A stretch of 10,091 bases of DNA. Origin: Verrucomicrobiota bacterium. Lineage in GTDB: Bacteria; Verrucomicrobiota; Verrucomicrobiia; Chthoniobacterales; JAFAMB01. The stretch spans positions 1-10,091 of the forward strand of contig JAFAXJ010000327.1 of NCBI GenBank assembly GCA_019241095.1, in the 5' to 3' direction. Every line of letters begins with the position of its first letter. The first letter of the stretch is position 1. The translations under genes were made by a program, and so were the position numbers. Positions 6,643 to 10,091 of the stretch are shown piece after piece. A model generated the notes under the pieces. That model saw only the letters and a program-made list of their open reading frames with translations, was not told the DNA's origin and made no database searches.

Positions 6643-7679
6643 TTTCTGAATTTCAGTTCGAACGGCCCTGGTTCTTTTTGCTGCTGATCCTGCCGCCTAT
6701 TGTCTGGTACATCTACAATCGCTATCGTCAGCCGCCTGTTATCCGTTTTGCCCCGGCACGTCTTCTCGGTAGAGTTTACAACCTGCAAAAATCTTGGCGC
6801 AAAGCATTGCAGAACGCCCTGTACTACGGTGGATGCGTTTGTTTAGTGGTGGCACTTGCCAGACCAGAATTCGGAACGGCAAAGAATCAGGTCCGCGCGA
6901 GCGGTATTGATATAATGTTAATTTTGGACGTGTCTTTGTCGATGCTATCCGAAGACTTCTCGATCGGTTCGCAACGTGCCAGTCGATTGGAGGTCGTCAA
7001 GCAAGTGACGGAAAAATTCATTCAAGGAAGACCCGATGATCGAATTGGGATCATTATCTTCTCTGGTCGTCCTTACCTGATCAGTCCATTAACGCTGGAT
7101 CACCGATGGCTTGCCGAAAATTTATCAAGAGTCAATATTCGTCGAGTTGGTGATCAGACCGCCATCGGTTCAAGCTTGGTTGAGGATGGCACTGCAATCG
7201 GATCGGCTCTGGTGACGGGAGCAAATCGGCTTCGAGGAAAACAGGCAAAGAGCAAGGTGATGGTGCTATTAACCGATGGCGACAACAATGCCGGCACAAT
7301 CCCACCATTAACCGCCGCGGAAGCTGCTGCCGCAATAGGCATTAAAATTTATACCATTGGGGCAGGAACTAACGGTTTAGTGCCATTTCCTCACTCTGAT
7401 GGTTTCGGCAACACGTATTATTCGGAGGAGTACATGCCATTCAAGGAAGATACCTGTCGTGAAATCGCCCGCATCGGCGGAGGGGAATTTTTTAGAGCGA
7501 CCGACACCCGAACGATGCAAGATATATTTGCCAGGATAAATAAACTGGAGAAAAACGAAATCGATTTTGAGCGGTATCAGGATTACCAAGACATATTCTC
7601 CTGGTTTCTAGCAGCGGGACTGACTTTTCTCACGCTGACTTTTATTTTGCGCGAAACTGTTTGGAGAACGATGCCATGA
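6639..7679 (+). CDS. batA: BatA-like VWA-domain membrane protein
   Basis: Membrane-anchored VWA protein of 346 residues, the BatA type of the Bacteroides 'aerotolerance' operon. Hydrophobic segments at about 10-26 and 59-74 precede the VWA domain, and a third at 320-338 ends the protein, the normal BatA layout. The MIDAS metal site is complete: DVSLS (97-101), a threonine in DGTAIG (T185) and LTDGDNN (D213). FERPWFFLLLILPP at the start and VALARPEFG (71-79) are typical of the family. One oddity is a tandem repeat at the metal-site loop: DQTAIGSSLVE (172-182) immediately before DGTAIGSALVT (183-193). The start is GTG, backed by a strong ribosome-binding site. The stop overlaps the ATG of the next gene by 4 nt. 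The role in aerotolerance comes from the family name and is not shown by the sequence. Confidence 0.93.
   Translation: MISEFQFERPWFFLLLILPPIVWYIYNRYRQPPVIRFAPARLLGRVYNLQKSWRKALQNALYYGGCVCLVVALARPEFGTAKNQVRASGIDIMLILDVSLSMLSEDFSIGSQRASRLEVVKQVTEKFIQGRPDDRIGIIIFSGRPYLISPLTLDHRWLAENLSRVNIRRVGDQTAIGSSLVEDGTAIGSALVTGANRLRGKQAKSKVMVLLTDGDNNAGTIPPLTAAEAAAAIGIKIYTIGAGTNGLVPFPHSDGFGNTYYSEEYMPFKEDTCREIARIGGGEFFRATDTRTMQDIFARINKLEKNEIDFERYQDYQDIFSWFLAAGLTFLTLTFILRETVWRTMP
7152..7217 (+). repeat. Diverged 33-nt in-frame tandem repeat in batA
   Basis: Two adjacent 33-nt units (7152-7184 and 7185-7217) encode DQTAIGSSLVE and DGTAIGSALVT. The protein copies agree at 7 of 11 positions and the DNA at about 19 of 33, so any duplication is old. 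The second copy, preceded by VED, matches the usual family loop carrying the MIDAS threonine. Confidence 0.6.
7663..7667 (+). promoter_or_regulatory. Ribosome-binding site deciding the ATG start of the batB-batC fusion
   Basis: GGAGA (7663-7667) lies 8 nt before the ATG at 7676. A TTG at 7661 extends the frame by five codons but overlaps this site and has no ribosome-binding site of its own, so the ATG is preferred. That start overlaps the batA stop as ATGA. Confidence 0.6.
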
Positions 7680-9532
7680 GGTTCGCTGAACCGGTGTGGC
7701 TGTTTGGCTTCGTGTTTATTCCAATATTCCTCGTGGTACTTTGGGCAGCTCATAAACGTGCCCGGTGCAGGCTTGAAAAGCTCCTGCCTGCGCGATTGGC
7801 CTCCGAATTGACAGACTCGGTTGCTAGAGTGCCTCGATTGATCCAACAATTCTGCTTTTTCGGCGCGATAGCATGCGTTCTGATCGCACTCGCTCGTCCT
7901 CAGCTAGGCTACATCGATCAACAGATGCAGAAGCGAAGCCGCGACATTCTTCTTGCTATAGACACATCAAAAAGTATGATGTCGACTGACGTTGCGCCAG
8001 ACCGACTGACTCGCGCGAAACTTCTCGCTCAAGATCTTATGACCGCGATGCGTGGAGATCGGTTTGGGCTGATTGCATTTGCCGGCGCTGCACAGGTCGA
8101 AGCTCCTTTAACGATAGATTTCCAAACCGTCACCGATTCGGTGAATGAGTTGAATACCAACACTGTCGAACGCGGAGGGACAAATATTTCCGCCGCTATA
8201 AAAATGGCTGAACTCGTCCTTGGCAAGACTGAAGGGGTTCTGCATGCACTGGTTTTGGTCACAGACGGCGAGGATCTGGAGGGAGATTCCATAGCTGCCG
8301 CAAAGGAGGCTGCGAAATCTGGAATTCGCATCTTTACTGTGGGAGTAGGAACCCCAAGCGGCGCTCCAATTCCGGTTCAGCCCGGCCGCGATCAGTATCT
8401 ACAAGATGAAAGCGGTGAAATTGTGATTTCCCACCTGGACGAGCGCCGGCTGAAGGAGCTTGCTTCCGAAACTGGCGGCTTCTATACGCACCTTGACCGC
8501 GATACAGTTGATGTTTTGACAAAAGAAGGATTCAAGTCCTTGGCTCAGACAAGTGTCGATCAGCGTGTTAACCGTCGCCCGATAGAACGGTACAGATGGC
8601 CCCTTTTGGCCGGCTTTGTATTGCTTCTGCTTTCCATGATTATGAGTGACCGCAAGAAGAGGCCTGCGCTGCCGGTTCGAAAGCTGTCTGTAATGACACT
8701 TCTGTTTCTGCTTTCTGTGGAGGTTCACGCTGATAGCGCTCTTGATCATTATAATCACGGTGACTATACGGGAGCCCTTGACCTTTTACGTTCACAGCTA
8801 AAAGAAGACCAGGACTCGGCTATTCTTAACTTCAACGCAGGCGATGCTGCTTTTCGCCTGAAAAAGTATGACCAGGCATTCGAGTCGTATGCCAAAGCGA
8901 TGAACAGCCAGGATCCCGATCTTCGGGAGAAGGCATTTTATAATGCTGGCAATGCACTCTTTGTCCAAGGGAACAACACTCGCGATATAGAACGCAAACT
9001 GTCGCGTTACTACGACGCACGTTACCAGTACGGGCAAGCTCTTGATATCAATCCGCAGGACGAACAAGCACGAAAAAATCTGAGTCTGCTGGAACAAAGA
9101 ATTAAAGAGGCGGAAGAACGAAAAAAACAGGAAGAGCAACAAAAAAAACGCCAGAAACCACGGCGTAAGCAAAACAAAAAGCGTCAAAATCAGCCTGGTA
9201 ATCAAAATCCTGACCAGATGCAGCAACCAGGCGACCAGCCCGACGATGACGATAGTTCTGACAGTTCACAGCAGCAATCGCCGGACGCTCCGGAAAGCGG
9301 GGAAATGGACGATTCTCAAGATGACACTGGATCCCAAAAGAAAGAGGGACAAATTCAGGAGAACACGACTTCTGATGATAATGGCCAGCAAAACCGGGAG
9401 GAGTTGCAAACGAGATCCGGGCAGATGACGCAAGATGAGGCACAAGGATTGCTGGATTCCCTAAAAGATGAGGGTTCAAGAATAGATCTCACACGGCACA
9501 AAACTGAGCGTGGAGTTTTTCGGGATTGGTAA
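7676..9532 (+). CDS. batB: Fused BatB-BatC: VWA membrane protein with C-terminal TPR domain
   Basis: A 618-residue protein joining what are two separate genes in Bacteroides. The BatB part has membrane segments at about 7-25 and 57-74, a VWA domain with a full MIDAS site (DTSKS 96-100, T169 in GGTN, D197 in VTDGED) and a closing segment at 308-323. After a basic cytoplasmic linker (DRKKRPALPVRK) comes a second hydrophobic stretch (337-351) ending in VHA-DS, which looks like the former BatC signal peptide. The BatC part has TPR-like helices (353-470; for example AILNFNAGDAAFRLKKYDQA and KAFYNAGNALFVQG), a Lys/Gln/Arg-rich coiled segment (471-505), an acidic Asp/Ser/Gln-rich low-complexity segment (510-580) and a conserved end, MTQDEAQGLLDSLKDE, finishing in RDW. 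I see no frameshift or good internal start. Start chosen at ATG 7676, not the upstream TTG. Similar VWA-TPR fusions are known in gammaproteobacterial Bat operons. Confidence 0.92.
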   Translation: MRFAEPVWLFGFVFIPIFLVVLWAAHKRARCRLEKLLPARLASELTDSVARVPRLIQQFCFFGAIACVLIALARPQLGYIDQQMQKRSRDILLAIDTSKSMMSTDVAPDRLTRAKLLAQDLMTAMRGDRFGLIAFAGAAQVEAPLTIDFQTVTDSVNELNTNTVERGGTNISAAIKMAELVLGKTEGVLHALVLVTDGEDLEGDSIAAAKEAAKSGIRIFTVGVGTPSGAPIPVQPGRDQYLQDESGEIVISHLDERRLKELASETGGFYTHLDRDTVDVLTKEGFKSLAQTSVDQRVNRRPIERYRWPLLAGFVLLLLSMIMSDRKKRPALPVRKLSVMTLLFLLSVEVHADSALDHYNHGDYTGALDLLRSQLKEDQDSAILNFNAGDAAFRLKKYDQAFESYAKAMNSQDPDLREKAFYNAGNALFVQGNNTRDIERKLSRYYDARYQYGQALDINPQDEQARKNLSLLEQRIKEAEERKKQEEQQKKRQKPRRKQNKKRQNQPGNQNPDQMQQPGDQPDDDDSSDSSQQQSPDAPESGEMDDSQDDTGSQKKEGQIQENTTSDDNGQQNREELQTRSGQMTQDEAQGLLDSLKDEGSRIDLTRHKTERGVFRDW

Positions 9533-9533
9533 G

Positions 9534-10091
9534 ATGAAAAACGTTGTTTACTTTTTTCTCTTCTGGCTTACCTGCATCGGGGCGGCCCGGGGAGAGACTA
9601 CTGTTTCGGCTGACCTTTCCGCGACGACCACTGACCTGGATCACCCGGTTAGATTGGAGATCAGGATTGATGGCGGACGTCTCACCAAGCCACCGGAAGT
9701 CGTCGCAAATGGGCTTACGGTCAGCTTTGTCGGCACATCGAGCCGGATGCAAATGCTCAACCTTCAAGCGACAGCATCTACCATTTTCACCTATTTGGTT
9801 GTCGCTACAGACGAGGGAGTTTTTCAGATTCCTTCGATCAATATCGATGTTGGAGGAAAAGAGTATCGAACGGCAGCTCTGACCTTGAAGGTAGTAGCCA
9901 AAACACCGAGTCGTACAGCTACTGCTTCAAGGCCCTATTTCGGAGAGCTGATAATCCCAAAGGACGCAGCTTTCGTCGGCGAGCAACTGCCAATGGAAAT
10001 GCGATTTTACTTTAATCAACGCATCACTTTCCAGCCTTATCCGCAGGGACAGTTCCCAATGATTGACGGAGAAAGTTTTGTGACGAAGAAG
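9534..10091 (+). CDS. batD: BatD-like protein, N-terminal part (cut by window edge)
   Basis: The first 186 codons of an exported protein, open to the window end, beginning one base after the batB-batC stop (TAAGATG). Residues 1-20 (VVYFFLFWLTCIGAARG) form a signal peptide with likely cleavage after ARG. The rest is rich in beta-strand and resembles the N-terminal BatD domains: a TVSADLSATTTDLDHPVRLE opening like the family's 'v.a.l.....v..g..~v.l.i.v' pattern, then IPSINIDVGGKEYRTAALTL at the end of the first domain. A second domain begins with PYFGELIIPKDAAFVGEQLP. Position after BatB-BatC is the normal place for BatD, a membrane-anchored periplasmic protein that would carry a C-terminal membrane segment beyond the edge. 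The function is not established. Confidence is high for an exported BatD-type protein and lower for its exact subfamily. Confidence 0.83.
   Translation, partial: MKNVVYFFLFWLTCIGAARGETTVSADLSATTTDLDHPVRLEIRIDGGRLTKPPEVVANGLTVSFVGTSSRMQMLNLQATASTIFTYLVVATDEGVFQIPSINIDVGGKEYRTAALTLKVVAKTPSRTATASRPYFGELIIPKDAAFVGEQLPMEMRFYFNQRITFQPYPQGQFPMIDGESFVTKK

Noticed and set aside
7661..7675. Upstream TTG start that would lengthen BatB-BatC by five residues.
   Set aside because: It has no ribosome-binding site of its own and covers the GGAGA that serves the ATG at 7676; family members start at the MRFAEP-like sequence.
9246..9428. A 60-codon plus-strand frame inside the acidic tail of batB-batC.
   Set aside because: It is a shadow created by the biased Asp/Gln/Ser codons of the real frame; relevant only to the slippage idea.

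Overview
The window looks like an ordinary chromosomal stretch from a Gram-negative bacterium of roughly 50% GC. It encodes an outer-membrane efflux protein, signal peptides and a periplasm-facing VWA/TPR membrane complex. The MoxR-Bat gene order, the BatB-BatC fusion, the small DUF4381-like gene and the 'PTPWQRKTLW' start of the AI-2E permease remind me of Verrucomicrobiota. That assignment is an inference from memory of the families and no taxonomic marker is present.

Region 1 (1-1243): a minus-strand pair, a MarR-type repressor followed by the N-terminal part of a TolC-family outer-membrane efflux protein that runs off the left edge. The two reading frames overlap by 8 nt. A plausible sigma70-type promoter and small repeats lie upstream of the marR-type gene, in the divergent spacer shared with icd.

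Region 2 (1244-2868): icd on the plus strand encodes a long-form NADP-dependent isocitrate dehydrogenase with all visible substrate and NADP determinants. It is followed by 245 bp in which I see no gene.

Region 3 (2869-4188, minus): an AI-2E family (UPF0118/PerM) permease, convergent with icd and divergent from the next operon.

Region 4 (4247-10091, plus): six closely spaced genes form a MoxR-Bat ('aerotolerance') operon. In order they are a MoxR AAA+ ATPase, a DUF58 protein, a DUF4381-like single-pass membrane protein, BatA (VWA), a fused BatB-BatC (VWA plus TPR) and the N-terminal part of BatD, cut by the right edge. Adjacent genes are 9 nt apart or less; three junctions overlap by 4 nt and one has a 1-nt spacer. 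In the family model, the MoxR ATPase acts with VWA proteins as a chaperone-like or assembly system at the membrane, with the VWA, TPR and BatD domains facing the periplasm. The biochemical function of such systems is still poorly defined.

I found no RNA gene, insertion sequence, CRISPR array, prophage or clearly new system. The points most worth a second look are a tandem duplication around the metal-site threonine of BatA, the BatB-BatC fusion with its buried signal-peptide-like segment, and the charge-segregated linker with A7/A8 tracts in that fusion.
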